From Acanthaster planci (lineage: Eukaryota; Echinodermata; Asteroidea; Valvatida; Acanthasteridae): a stretch of DNA of 64,000 bases. The translations under genes and the position numbers were made by a program. The stretch covers positions 579,338-643,337 of the forward strand of contig NW_019091409.1 of the NCBI RefSeq assembly GCF_001949145.1, read 5' to 3'. Below, one piece after another: positions 49,101 through 63,300 of the stretch (its first letter is position 1; each line of letters begins with the position of its first letter). The notes beneath the pieces are model-generated. The model had not been told where the DNA came from, searched no databases, and saw only the letters and a list, made by a program, of their open reading frames with translations.

Positions 49101-52100
49101 TTTTGTGTCTAATATAATAATGCTCAGTAATAGGTAATAGTCATGCAAAGTATTGTTGTGGTGCATGAATCTGTGTAGATATGCTGTATTTACCACAGGA
49201 CGGAAACACAAAATGAGCAAAGGCCCAATCCTTTATCAATTTTTGGGGTTTAAAATAGTCCACTATGAGCATGTGTTTAATCCAGTCTGAGCTGCCAAAC
49301 GGTACACTGAAAGACGAACCACACTGACCTCATTTCCTGTTGACACCACAGCGACCTTTGGCATTCGGTAAGCAGGTACATGGGTCACACCAACAGAAGC
49401 CAAGAGCCCGAGCTCTGCGGGTCCCAGCCTGGCTCCTCGTTGCAGGATCACCTGGTGCTGCTGGATATCCAATCCGACGGGCCTGTGGGGAAAATGATAT
49501 CAGATTCATTCCAGTGATAGAAAACCATGGGGGGAGGGGATGGCACATGAAGGGAGTTATAGGTGCTTCCTGCTTTTTTCCAGAAATTCAGTATCCTAAC
49601 TCCGTTTCTGGATCCCCACGGGAAGGAAATGTGTCACTTGTTCCTAGCTGATCAGAGCAGCATTGTTAAGAACATCTACACAGCATATATCTGAGATGGG
49701 AAGGTACAAGTTCCAGAGTTGACACTGACTAGAGGAATATATCTCATCTTGAATTTATTATGTACAGCACAATAAAATATGGACAGCTAGTGATGGAGAT
49801 GCAAATAAATATCACAGGTAAGGCTTGGTGGAGCACTCCTCCTAAGGTACAACAGGTTGTACACATTCAGATGAAAACTGGTCACATGTACTCAGCATCA
49901 CACCCTCAAAGCCAGTACATACAGAATGTAACTCATACTGGTGACTGCATGTACACTCCTATATGCAGGCCATGTACCACTAACCAAGCTCTTATCCCGT
50001 TTCATGCAATCATGCTCTATATCAGAACTCATCTCGTTTTGCAGATACCAGTGCGGCTTGCTTGATCACAACTGTAGTTTTGCACAATGGCAAAAAAAGA
50101 CAGATGTGATGGACAATTTCCCTGGTATTCCCTCTCTATAGAGACTGAAGATATGGCTCGCTCTTATGCAAGATTGATATCCCTTTGATAGAGCAACACC
50201 GCGTGTTTGCACATTTCAAGCATGTTTGGTGCAGGCCACACTTGAGTGCATGCAACCGATTCCCGTTTCAATTTCAAGTGCATGCTGACTAAATGCACAA
50301 ACCGTCACAAATCCCCCTGACGACCTGTCTGTTTTTTTGTTGGTGGGGGAGTATACTCCGAGTAAATAGACTGACTGCACAGGCCGGCAAATAGAGTGAT
50401 TTCACATTAGCACCGTGTGCGCATATCCGCTTCGAAACCGAGGCTCTCTGTGTTGAACTTCTTCGCGCGCACCCGCGGAGTCCACACAGTACATGCAGTA
50501 TCCGGTTCGTAATTGTGACACCACTTCAGTTTAAACCATGCCCACTGCACAAGAAACACGACCATTGCAGGTACGTTACTTCGCGGTAAATTGTCTTTAT
50601 TTTTTCTTTTGATTTTACATGTCGAGTCATCCTGAAAGATTCTTCCACAAAAATTTGCCGCCTGAAAAGTCTGAATTTAACATTCTTTTATGTATTTGTG
50701 TCTTGAATCCTTACTTTCAATCGTCTGATCGTATTAAGAACTGAAACCGACACATACAGCCTCATTTTCAAACGCCGAAGTGCGCAGATCGACGCTAAAA
50801 GCGTTGTGTTGGGATCCCTTTACAGGATCAGTGAACCAGCATAATGCAAAATGCTGTTACTGAGTGGCAAAATGACTTCATTTATTCACATAGAGGGCCC
50901 TACTCTAGTTACCCATCAATGACCACTGGTGACGTAGCTCACCGTATGTCCTGCCCTGGCTTGACTGCTTTCAATATGTTAACCTCCAATTCAATCTCAC
51001 CCTGCAATATAAGAGTACCAAAAGCCATCAAGATAAAGTCACCGTGTGTGCCAATGCAGTTAAGTCTGTCAATTTAGAAAACAGCACTAGGTATTGGAAA
51101 AAATAAATGGAGACCTTTTGAAAAACACTGTGTCATTAAGCATTTGACTGGAAGAGATCAATCTGTTACCTACACAGGCAACATCTTCCATATGTTGCCC
51201 CGCAGTTAATCCATCTGTCACTCTTCACGAGTGTTATAACAAAGTCGACTTCACAGGTTCACAAACAAATTCATCAATGTTTAGCCCAAGCTTAATTCAC
51301 ATTTGCCAATCTAACCATCATCTCACCCCATCGGCTTCCTTGAGCAGTTCCGTGGCTTCAACTTCAACAACAGCATCGGCTCCATCCGGCACCGGAGCAC
51401 CAGTGGTTATCCTGATCACATAGCCTGAAATCAGTTCACTCTTGGGCAGCTGGCCTGCCAGGCTATCACTCAAGACTCGCCGTGGCCCTGGCCCGTCTGA
51501 TGCTATGTTCAATTAAGTCATGGGCACAAAGTACACGAAGAAATAAAATGTACGCATTACTATCCATTTGGGCTGAAGAGACCCAAGAACTTGAAAAAAT
51601 TGTGAGAAAAGGAAATCATATACACGAATGTATACAAATCTTGTGACTTCTGTCAAACATGTTGATTATAAATTCAGGATTTGAGAGGGGTAAGGCCAAA
51701 AAATGCTAGCGCTGGTCATCCCCCTTGCAGCAACATGTCCTTCAATATATTCAGAGAGAAAAATATTATGTTAGATACAGATCATGCACCTCAAAACAAC
51801 ATCTCGCATCTGACTAAAGCAAGTTATCAAAACTTCTCAGTTCTAGGTGTGCAATAAATATTCATAGTCACTGCAATTTCACAAAAGCCTACAAAAAGAC
51901 CTGAAATGGATGTGACTTACAGATGACAGCATATCCATCTTTAATGGATGCTCTGAAGGGAGGAAGAGGGTGCTGTGCAGTCACATCATTAGCGAGTATG
52001 TATCCCAGTGCATCTGTGGCCAACGAGCGTTGATTAATCAAGGCAGTGGCATTTATGTATTAACAAATTTAATTCTGTACAGCTACGGTTACTACAAACA

Positions 52101-54324
52101 GAATTCCAAGAGTTCCAAAATCTATTCATAGGCTATCAGTGAGCTCACATCACAATGACTGCAAACAACCACTGACTGTCACATCTTACCTTTAAAGGGT
52201 TAATTTAAAGACACTTTTATACAACTCTTTAAAAGACAGTCCACTCTTGATAGAGAGAACAGTTACAACAAAATATTGTTATAAAGAGCAAATTCTGCAA
52301 ATCCAAATATCTTGAATTCTTACATTTGTTTTCCTACTTCTTGTATAACAATGTCCAGGCTGTGTAGTAGAGTTATCTGTCTAATTCCTGCAACTTTGTT
52401 ACGCGAGTTGATTGTACACCGTTTGGCCTTAATTAACATTTTTTTCAATTTGTGTTTTACTATTTTAAAGGGTATTACAGTGCCTTTTTGGTTTGAATGC
52501 TGAGAATTTCCATGTTCAAGAGCAATCCCGGGATGCAATTCCCGGTAGCAAACCTCAATGTTACATTGACTGGCATGCAAAAACTGTTTCAATTTATATT
52601 TAGCTCTCCATGATTTCCTTTTCTTTGGTGATTGGCTGTTTTTAGTGCATAACAGTAAGCCAACAAGCAACCTTCAGTGAGCAAATTTTGGGTGCACAAT
52701 TGGAACAGAAAATACAGTGAACAGTGCCTTCTGTAAATAACATTGCACCGGTTGCCCAGAAAACCAGGGACATTTTTCTGTTTAGCCACTTGGGTCCGCC
52801 TGATGTGTAAACACACACAATTTTCCTTATTTGTTCCGAGGACAAGTACTAGTAGACTTGTTTAAGAATTCTTTTTTTCTCCGCAGTTGACATATGAACG
52901 CATCGTGCTTGGTTGGGTCAAAGCATACAAGACGATCCTACGCCTAGACACTGCTACTCAGTGGACCCACCCCCAACCTTAAGTATTTAGAATTGAATTT
53001 GGGGAACCCACACCATACATGAGCTAAGTGGATTAAAGACCTCCTTTGTTTGGGTAAGGTCACAAAATCCCAACTAGCAACTCGTTTGTATCTTAACAAT
53101 TGTGACTGGCTCTAGAAAAATGGGTAATAAGTCGCCAGATTCAGGTTATGAGTTTTTTATATGGCTGGATTCTGTACATCAAACGCTGCAATTTGATATA
53201 TGAATGACTTCGGTAGTGTGCTGCGTTCTGGAGATATTTAGACATTCACACTATTGGAATCAATACAAGCACTTTTCGAGAAAAAGCCCATTAAGTGTAG
53301 TGCTTGAAATCACAAGGCCACATAGGATTTCCTACAGAATGATAAATTTTTTATCTTTATTCATCAGTATCCATGTTTGTAGTCACAAATTATGAAAATA
53401 TAAATACATGCTATTAAAGGAAAAAACACAAATCATGTTTTTGAAGAAATTTTGCCCTCTCCAAATAGAACAGATCATTACGTGTTTTGGCATTGTGCGA
53501 CTTATTACCCTTTTTTGCAGAGTGGGTCACAATTGGCAAAAAAAATGAGTGACGCCTGTATACACAGACCTTTTGTGTGTGAAGCGGTTAATGTGTGGAA
53601 ACGCGCCACAATTTTTACCACGGCAGTTAAAAACTGGGAAAAGAATAACAATACTGATGCTTAAACTCGAGAGCTCTGCCTCCCTACATATTTTATGGAC
53701 GTCATAGATAAATTGCAAGGTTGAAGAATTTGATGGAAAAAACCTACCCCCAGCACCTTTTCGGGTGAGAAATCCAACGTTAACTGGTCAAAAAGGGCTT
53801 TTTCAACACACCACCCTGGTGGGATGTCAAATTGTTTTCATATATTAAACAGTAGTGTAGTTCATAAAAGATGTGTCCAAGAAAAATTAATTTTACAGAT
53901 GTGTGCCTCATTAAAGCAACAGGAAATATCTCACAAGCAGAGCGTTACAATACATAAGATCAGAATGACCCTTTACTCTTACAAGTTTAGAAAGTGCCCC
54001 TTTCAGTGATTCAGACATGCAACTTGGACTTTAAACAAAAACGAGGAAATTTCAATCTGTGCAAGGCTTTGTACAATATTTTGAAATTCTCAGTGGCATA
54101 AGTGTGAAGTGAAAGACGAGAAAATCAGCTGATCCGAGGAAAAGCTGCATGCCTGGTGATTTACCCTCCCGAGGTAGAGAGTTACTTACCTTTGCAGTTG
54201 ATTGTGTGCGGGGCTAGAACTACTGCCTTGCTCATTACCAGAGAGTAAGCCTCATCATATGTTATCATTGGGTATGGTGACGTCCTGGGGCGTCTCGCTA
54301 CTTTGCTAATATCATGGTGGTGTT
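46183..54324 (-). CDS. GPHN: Gephyrin E (MoeA-like) domain exons
   Basis: This part starts [22 protein letters not shown], close to the vertebrate domain start. Motifs follow in order: [124 protein letters not shown]; and [13 protein letters not shown], ending LIIGRV. The molybdate-binding and dimerisation residues of the MoeA family appear kept. The exon at 48488-48591 lacks a leading Leu-rich piece compared with vertebrates but stays in frame. Confidence 0.95.
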
Positions 54325-57300
54325 CTACATGTAGGTACAAGACAGATGATCAAGGTGAATTAAAAAGTAATTCAAAGCAGATACAGGAAAAGTACTAACG
54401 AAGCAAAGCTTTTTCCACAGTGCTGTTTTCCTCCAATAATTCTCTTTCAGTTTTGGGGGCCAACAAATTAAATATGGCATGATGTAAATGAGCACAAGGG
54501 GAAGAGGGCGATAGGGATAAAAGGAATCAACTACTGCAATTTACAATAATTTTGTTTATCACTGTGCGATCAGCTGACTCAACCTGAAAAGCTATGAGGA
54601 TGTATATTATGCTACTGCAACGAGGTCATAGATTTCACTATTTCAGTCTCAGGGTAACATTTCTGTCAACAAATTACATGCCTGTGGAAGTGGAGGCAGG
54701 GTCCATTGTAAAAGGGGTGATATGAGATATATTTTTAACATTACAATAATAAACATTCTTACCTGGCATATCAGGAATATCATTACCATGGTGGCACTGC
54801 AAATTAATGTGCATAAAATACTTCAGACAAGTTTTGGAATTTTATGTATCATGCCTTTACCAAAAGACCCGGCTATTCAACATCCCCACTGGCCACAATG
54901 AACAGCCAATTAAAGACTGACTAATTGTACAGAAATATGAAGCAATAATTATTCTCTGAACGACTGCCCACTTTTACAAAGACCACTATCAAAACCGGTC
55001 GGACAAATGAAAACCCCTGCAAAATTTGTTTCACTGTAATAATAGTGCCAGAGTCACTTTAAGAGAATGTGAAACATATGGTCAGCTGGACTTTTCTTCC
55101 ATGCAGAATCTGCAGTCATTGTGACACAACACATTGTTCCATTTCAATTTTTAACCAATCTGACTGGGGGAATTTTATTAGGGTCACAGCAGATTGGATC
55201 CAATCAATCTACATTAGATCTACATGTACATGTAACTCATAGACTAAGACATTCAAATTGGAACTTTGTGAACCAAATCCAACCTGGACAAATAGCAAAG
55301 GCAACATAGATGACCAGGCCCACATACAAGACCGGGTGAGTTCAGATCAGTTCAGACATGACAAGACAAGACCAAATCAAAGTGACTATGTAGATCAAAC
55401 TGATTTCTGGTAAAAAAAGGCACGTTTAGAAGAAATTCCCGACTGGGACTGTGCTAAAATTCTTCATACTGGCTGAAACCAAACAAGCTGGGTCAGACTA
55501 GACAGAACACGGCAGATCTGCCAATGCCTACCCTTCATGGGAAAAAAAAATCTGGCAAGAGCCAGAACAAGACATGGCACATTCAAGAAGACAAATGGAC
55601 ATCATTAGTTATCCATATCAATGTACAAGAATGTCTTTCAATGCCTACTGATAATTAAAAGATGAGTGTCAGTAGCACAGGTACTTTCTTTGAGAGTGGA
55701 CAACAAAATATTAAATACAACTAAAAAGGAGTATGATGGAATCCTTCAGGATTTTATTACTAACAATGTTCCCAAATGCAGTGAGTTTATTGATATCTGG
55801 GGAATGTTACACAATCACATGTTCCAGATTATGGTTATTTGTGATGGAAAGATTTTATGAGAATGTAAGAAGACCTTTGGCAGGTTCTTCATGTGAAAAG
55901 GGCCAATATTCTATTTTTTAAATACATGTAGGTACTCACGACAGGTTTGCATGGAATTGAGCAACCAAAAATGGTCACAATGACATAACTGAAAAATTGT
56001 GAAACAAAAAACTGACTTTAAAGATGAGATGCAACAAATGGTGATTACATGAAATCTCTGTGTAACTTCAAGTATGAGTCTGTGTTTTTTCTCACAAAAA
56101 GAATATCAGAATGTATTTTTTATTGCTTTTGCTAGATTATGGCTTTCACAAATATTTTCTCTATTTTTGTTATCTAGAGTTTCTCTATTTTTGGTCGTTG
56201 AGGGCCGCCGTCTTTGCCAATCTGGGCCTTCATTGATCTTTTTCTCCTCTGCACTGACTGCACAACTCTCTCTCTGTTCACATTCCTGCCAGCCATGACT
56301 CCTTCGTTCTGCAGTTTCTCATAAATTTCCCCGCCAGAGAGTTCGCGATCGGCCTGCGTGTAAATCAAGTCCTGAAGCTCCTCGTCCATGCGCTGCTTGG
56401 GGTTCATCCTGCTGGGGCTTTGCCAAGTGACGCGGCCCTCCGGAGGCACGTGCTGTCCAGTGACAGTGACCTTCCATGTTTGGAGGTCTGACAAGAAGAG
56501 CTTGAGGGTGACGAGGACAGAGCAGTTGTGACGATCCTGCTTATGTTGGGCACCTCTGCAACCTTTGTGAAAGCAGACATAAAAACATGTTTTCTTTTAC
56601 TTTGAAGAAAAAGTACTGAGAAGCGATATTCCTCATACATGTACTTCAGGTTGAGGACCTGTCGACACAATCTTGAACCAGCCTTAAAGAGTGTTGAACA
56701 TCTACAAGGCTGTCTTTGTAAAGATTATCAAACAGCTGATTCCATTTTTAGAAGGGTGTTGGTATGACCTTGTCCAAACAGGCAACTATATGCATCTTCA
56801 GGACAGTTACACTCCTGACTTTGGTATAAAGAACTCATATTTTAGCCTCTGATCCATGGTTGTAGAGAATATAAATTTTGCTCTAAAAACGGCAGATGTA
56901 GAGCAACATGAATACAGTCCCACATTTAGTTTACAGTGACCACACCTTCTCCAGTGCAACTTTGGATCACAATCAACTTGTCATCTGAGAAACTCACCTT
57001 GGACACACTTCCCATAGCTGCCACACTGTCGCAGGCAGTTCCCTTCTCCCGAACACCACAAGTACCATGCCACCACGTACTGGTCCTTCTTGCCTTCTTT
57101 GATTTCCGTCCTTAGCACTTCTCCTTTCTCTGTGGCCATAAACAGGTCATCATAGCGACAGCGCTCATTGATGAGGGTCTTCCGATGCCAGGTCTGGAAG
57201 GCCAACGCGCTTCCTTGCCGTTGCAGTGTCACCAGGTCCCGCTTGACTGACCGCTTGCCCCTTTTGAGGTTGGCGTCTCTCAGCAACATGTGAGATGCCA

Positions 57301-60300
57301 AGAAGTTCCTCAGAGGTACCCCTACAGGGATGCTGTACTCCACCGTATCCTTCCTGGATGCTCTCTTCTCTTTCAGCATCCTGGACTTGGAGGACTTCTT
57401 CTGAGCCTTCCGCTGTCGCTGTGATTTGCCAAATGGTCTTGGGAGGTCATAGACCCTGTGTTTCTTGGTCCTTGGTTCATCTGCTCTCCGACAGCTTGAA
57501 TTTGCATCAGTGGGGTCAAACTCAAACACAATGTAGGTACTGTTTTGGCTTCCCTGTCCATTAGCCTTATAACTTGATTCAGAAACAGCAGATGTTGTTC
57601 CAGAGTCCAGTTTCTGAATAGCGGATGCACAGCTCTCCTTGGCACTATTCTTTGCTGAAACGCAGTCTGGTCTCACATGATGTTTAGGGTAAGTTTTGAT
57701 TGTGGTCAATCTTGAGTCAAGCTCAGAGGGGCTTTTATCATATGCGTTTGTTGGTGAGTCATCACCATCACTGCCATCCTCACTACTATTACCACCAAAA
57801 CAACCATCGCCATCACCATTATCATCAACTTCATCACCACTTCCACTGTCACCATCCTCATCAGAAACACTGCAGTGGCCCTCAGGAGGCTTAAATGTGG
57901 AACCAGCAATACTGGACCCATCAGCATGAGAAGTTGTCTCTTGGGCACTAGCTAGGGTTCTGTGTCCACTTTGACAATCTGATCTGTTCCCATCCAAGCC
58001 AAGCTTGGTTGGCTGAGTGACTCTACTCTGTCTCTCATCCATCTTACTTATGTGCTCAGAGAGCTCCTTCAAGATACGACTGATCTGGGGACCTGTTTCT
58101 TCTCCCCCTTGTGTGGGAGCCTCATCATCGTGATATGAAGATGCCTCCACGGCGACCCCCTTTCCTTCTGGGATCAGGCTGACATTAGATGCAGGGTCAA
58201 GCTCAAAACTCACCCCTTGTGGATTCTGCATTTCTTGGCGTGAGGCCTGCAGGTCTTGGAATGTTTGGGAGGCCACTTTTTCCTGGTGTGAATCCTTTGG
58301 TGTCAGCGCTTGTGAGTTTTTGTCTCTTTTCCTTCCATGGGTTTGTGAGGATGAGCACAGCCTTCTTTTCTGAAGCAGAGATAGTCAAATGATGTATCTA
58401 CTCATTTTGCTCATAGTCCAACATAAAATACACCATATACTCCTCAAAGCGTCATCAATAAGATGTCAAACCGTGATACTTGAAATACATGTACAGGCTT
58501 TAAAAATCAGCAACTTCATTTCACAGACATTTAACACTGTACACTGTTACTTAGGATTAATTCCAATGACAACCTGGACCACATTCAGTGGAAGGAAGAG
58601 AAAATATTTTGGAAAATTTATTCAGGTATCAATTAACATCTTGCTGAGCTTGTAATCTATGTACAACAGCATTTAAAAAGCTACATGTATATACGTGTAA
58701 TAGGGTAATCCCACCAGTCCCAAATCCTCCAATTTCAACATGATTTTACATACACCCTAGGAGGTTAGGTTAGTATTCAAAATTAAGGATGCGATGGATC
58801 ATTGGGAACCACTAATATCTAGGCACAAGGTTGGCCCTATCAGGGTAGCCATACACCAACTCACATGCATAGAACATGTTTGAACAAGTGCTACATGTAC
58901 ACATGTCGGTTACATTCTTGAATGGCCTTGTTTCTTGGGGTATCCGACTGGCTCATTAGAAATGCACAGGTCAATTTATGCCTTTTGAATTTGAGATACA
59001 AGAATACTGATGAGGATGAGGTGGGGTGGCATGGGTGATATGTGGTTGATTAAGACTGAGTGACTGAGTGACTCTGTGCACTTTTCACAATACAGATTTT
59101 ACTCCCATAAAACAAAGAGCCGTTTTAATAGAACTGTAGTTGCACAGAAAACTTAAACAGTACAAAAATACAAAAACTCTCAGTGAAAAATAAGGTTCCA
59201 ACATAAAACACAAAACATAAATTGTAGGTGATCAGTTTGAAGTTGACTTTTCTTCAGGACACAATTCTCCCTAGCAACATCTCCAGCTTTGCAGATTCAT
59301 CAAGCTGGATCCTGGACAAAGTTGCATCTTCGGCCATGACCAAACTTGCTTCCTGGCTTAAGGGTACATGTAGGTCTATTGTCAGCATGTACATATACAT
59401 GTAACTGCAACTGGCGAAGACACAGACCTTGCTCTTGGAATAAGAATCGAACCTGACCAAAATGTTTATTTGAATGAAGTAAACATGCCGTCATGGCCTA
59501 TTGCACTGCCGATTGTCTAGAACCACTGTCTGTGAGAAATGTATCAGAAAGCTCAAGTTTAATACAAAATCTGTAGGCAACATTGGGTTTCCTTGACCGG
59601 GACTCTTGGACAACTCAACACAAAAGGTGGCGAGCAAGTCAGACAGGTACTACCTACCTTATGTCCGTGGCTTGCCGAGTGATCATTAGACACCCCTGAT
59701 GTCATAGACTTATGTGTTGCCACAACTTCTTTACTGTCTCCCCTCAGAAGATGGATGGCATGACGCAGGCCAGGTAACACAAACTCATAGCATTCCTTAT
59801 CAAACCAACATAAAGGAATCAAGAGGAACACAAGAACACAGAATCTTGGTCATTTAATTTATTTTCTGGTGCACTACTTTTTGAGCTTATCGAGGGGGGT
59901 CAGGGATTAACATTCCCAAATTTTGGTGGGAATGAAAACAATTAAAATAATATCTATCAAGCATTTATAAGACACATGGTGTCCAACAGTATGTGTCATT
60001 CAAAGGCACCAATATTTCTTATCGTTATAACATATGCAATATGTGAAAATATATCAAATTTAGAATCAGTGGAGCAAAACGAAACACTTCAAACCAAAGT
60101 CAAGAATTTACATGTACCATTGAAACGGTTCCTGCAAGTGCTTGAAATGATTTCACATAAAGGTAACTCAGAGAGGATTTAAATGAAGGTATCGGGGCAT
60201 GTTTATGCACCTTCAGGCACGAACTGACTTCACTGCGACGTCACAACGCTTACCTGGGATCCCTTCTTGCTGCCAGGCAGGTTGATGATCAGGGACTTCC

Positions 60301-63300
60301 CCCGAGTGCCACATGCAGGTCTGCTCAGGAAATTATAACAAATTACAGCATTTTAACATACTACATGTACTCGCTGGTGACTCATAGCCCGATGTATCAT
60401 AACAGGAGGATGGAGGTTATTACAACTGGGTGGGACTGTTGACCAAAACAGTGCACTTTCATAACAGTTTCACCTTCTCTTACTGCAGTAGCAACATACA
60501 CAACAGGGTTTAAGTTCCTGTTTAAGCCCCTCTAAATTTAGACCTCTCTTAATCAACTCTCTAACAACAATATCATAGACTATGGTACATGTAAGCACAA
60601 CGACATGCCCACAAGAAAAGCGTACACTGTACACTTTGAAATGATACTTATTACTCAGCGAATTTGTGGATTGCTGGCAAGTTAAGAAAGTGTTTTTAAC
60701 AAACAGCGTTAGGCTGAGCACAATTAATCAATGCAATATTTGAGGGGATAACTATCAAAAGTGAACTGACCAAACATGAATTGTTCACGTGAACATAGCA
60801 ATATGAATTCCCAAGACTAAAGGCACTGTTGCTATACTTCGTGATTCGGGGCAAGCTTTTGCGTAGTGACCATCATCTTTGGAATGGACTGATTCCTTTG
60901 TGCCGTTCTTATCCATTGAGAACAGTGTGTTGTTGCAAGTTGTCTCTTATGTAACTAAGCAAAACCTTGTCCTGAATCATGAGGTATCCACATGATCCAA
61001 GATACGTGGTAAAGGGGGACCCCCCTCTTTTCTGTGTTGTGTTGATGGAAACCTTGGAATTATTTTCAGATTTCTGAGAGGGGGAGAGAAGTAGGCACAA
61101 TAGCGTTAGGGTATACAGCTTGTGCATCACATTGGGGGGTCCTCCTTTACTGCATATCGTGCAGGGTATCTGAGGTACACATAGCAACAGTGTGTTCAGT
61201 ATGGAGAATTCAAATAGCTACGTGTATGTTCATGTGAATTCAAGGCACTCAGTGTACCAGATTTTATTCAAATTCAACTCGCAAAAGGCTTATTGCTCAG
61301 TATTTTCAGGTAGGCTCTTAAAAATGAACTGGTCTTGTAACTCCATTCATACGTTGCCCAGTCACATTTTGCATGGCATATACCCAAGTACAAATCGCAA
61401 GGCAGGCTGCAGGCATGCGTTAAAAGCCTCTTTGAGCAATAGGGTGCTTACAACTTGCCACAAAGCACACACACACCTCGGGTTAAGAACGAGTGCAAAA
61501 TGTATCTCCTAAGAGAACTGGCAGTGTGATCAGCTCACGCACATTTGCATGACATTGCTTGCTAAGCCAAATCCACACAACATTAATTCATTGAAAGTGT
61601 TGACACTGAAGAAAATGGTCAACTCAACGTACCTTGAAAGCATAGCTAGTGGTGTGACACGTAGAGACCCCATCAACATAGACAAAGCAAGGCCTGGTGC
61701 TTCCTTCTCTATGATAGCCTTAGTGGCCTGTATGTATGAACAGTAACCATTGGAATATTGTATTCCATTTTGTAAGGCAACATAGACAAACATTTGGTCT
61801 CACTGTCTTTCTCCTTTACGTTTATCATTCTATGTGTATAAAGTATTTCTTTCTTTGAGAACTACTTAATGTAACACTGTACAAGTAACCTTGTAACTAA
61901 AATGGTAGTTTCTTTATAAATATTATGATTTCTTCTTTTTTAAATTTGAAATAAATCAAATGAAATCATATGAAATTGACATGGGACGGAGGGACTGCTG
62001 ACAACAGTTATGTAGCGCTCATGTTCAGCACTCACTTGTCAAATACTACTGAAATACAATTTTGAAGTTATTTACACTTGTAAATGGTCTCCAATATTGA
62101 AATACAAGTACGCAATATCAATATTTGGGAGAGTTAATGAACTACGTTACTTGGGTGTTGATGCCCCATATTGAGCAGGGTAGGAGACATTAGGAAAGCA
62201 AGTGGGGTACATTAAAGATGTACATGTATATGTCTCTGTACTGGATGACCAAACAGGAGAGGGAAGGACACAATTGTTAAAACATGAGGAGAGGCCTAAT
62301 GTATGCTGGCCTCAACTCCTATTCAAATGGAGTTACAAACTTGAAAGGTACATGCCATGTAACAAGCTTGTACCAAATGCCCTCAGCTTTCACTGGTGCT
62401 CAGTAATAAAAACACAACCTAGGCACATGGCGTTGATCAGTGGTTGACTGTTGCTGTGTTGCAGCCAAATCCATCGGGAGAACTTGCAAGTCTATGCCAG
62501 TCCATCACAAGCCATCCAGTCTCTAGTCACAAGCTACTCATCAAATGAATCGTGACAAAAGCAGTCCCTTGTCACTGTCCACCTGTTACTTATGACTAGT
62601 CAGATGCAAGAAGTTGTGCACTCAGGACAATACCATGAATACTGATTGTCTATTTTAAGTCACTTCATATTTATTGTACTTAAATCATTTTGTGATTCCA
62701 GATGCTACAAGCAAAAACAGTAAAATGCAGCAGTCAGGTTTTGTGGAATCTTACCTCCGGGGTAACATCTCTCTCAGCAAACCCAGTCCCACCTGTTGTT
62801 AGGATCAGGTCCAGTTTCTCTTCATCACTCCAGCTGATCAGGGCATCCTGCAGAAGAATTGAAAAATGATAACGGAAAATCTGTGAACAGAGACCGAAGC
62901 AAGGCCAACCTCAGCCGTTCAGTTTAACTGCGGCTACAGATTTGCTAAAACAAATCAAACTGTTCATTCGTGTGGAGATAATTTCTGCATCGTTTGGGTG
63001 GAAAATCTGCTCCAAGCAGTAACATGAGAGGGTGTGATAGTGCATTACAATGTCCTTTCGAGGAAACTCATCGCATACGTGTGCAATTCAAGCACGTTTG
63101 GCATGGGATGCACTGAGGAGAACACTCATCCAAATTCGGTTTGAGTGTATGCACTAGTGTGCATACAAAGTGTGGACCTCCAAACCAGAGGCCTACATAG
63201 TGAAGACCCGTGTGGACTTGCCAACACACTACAATGTATATATTGTCCCTTCTCTCAGAAAATAGCCTCAGTGGTCAGAGTTACTTGGAACAAAATGAAT

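Noticed and set aside
52590-53664. Open frames in the gephyrin intron that could be transposase pieces
   Set aside because: No recognisable transposase block or element ends could be identified.
57700-57948. His-rich and Met-rich frames in the region 57700-57950
   Set aside because: They are other-frame shadows of the Asp/Gly/Ser tract of exon A, made of GAT/TCA-type repeats.
59254-59360. Small open frame [15 protein letters not shown]... as a gephyrin or nested-gene exon
   Set aside because: The composition looks helical, but there is no good donor before its stop and only a weak acceptor (cttaag). It was left out of the models.
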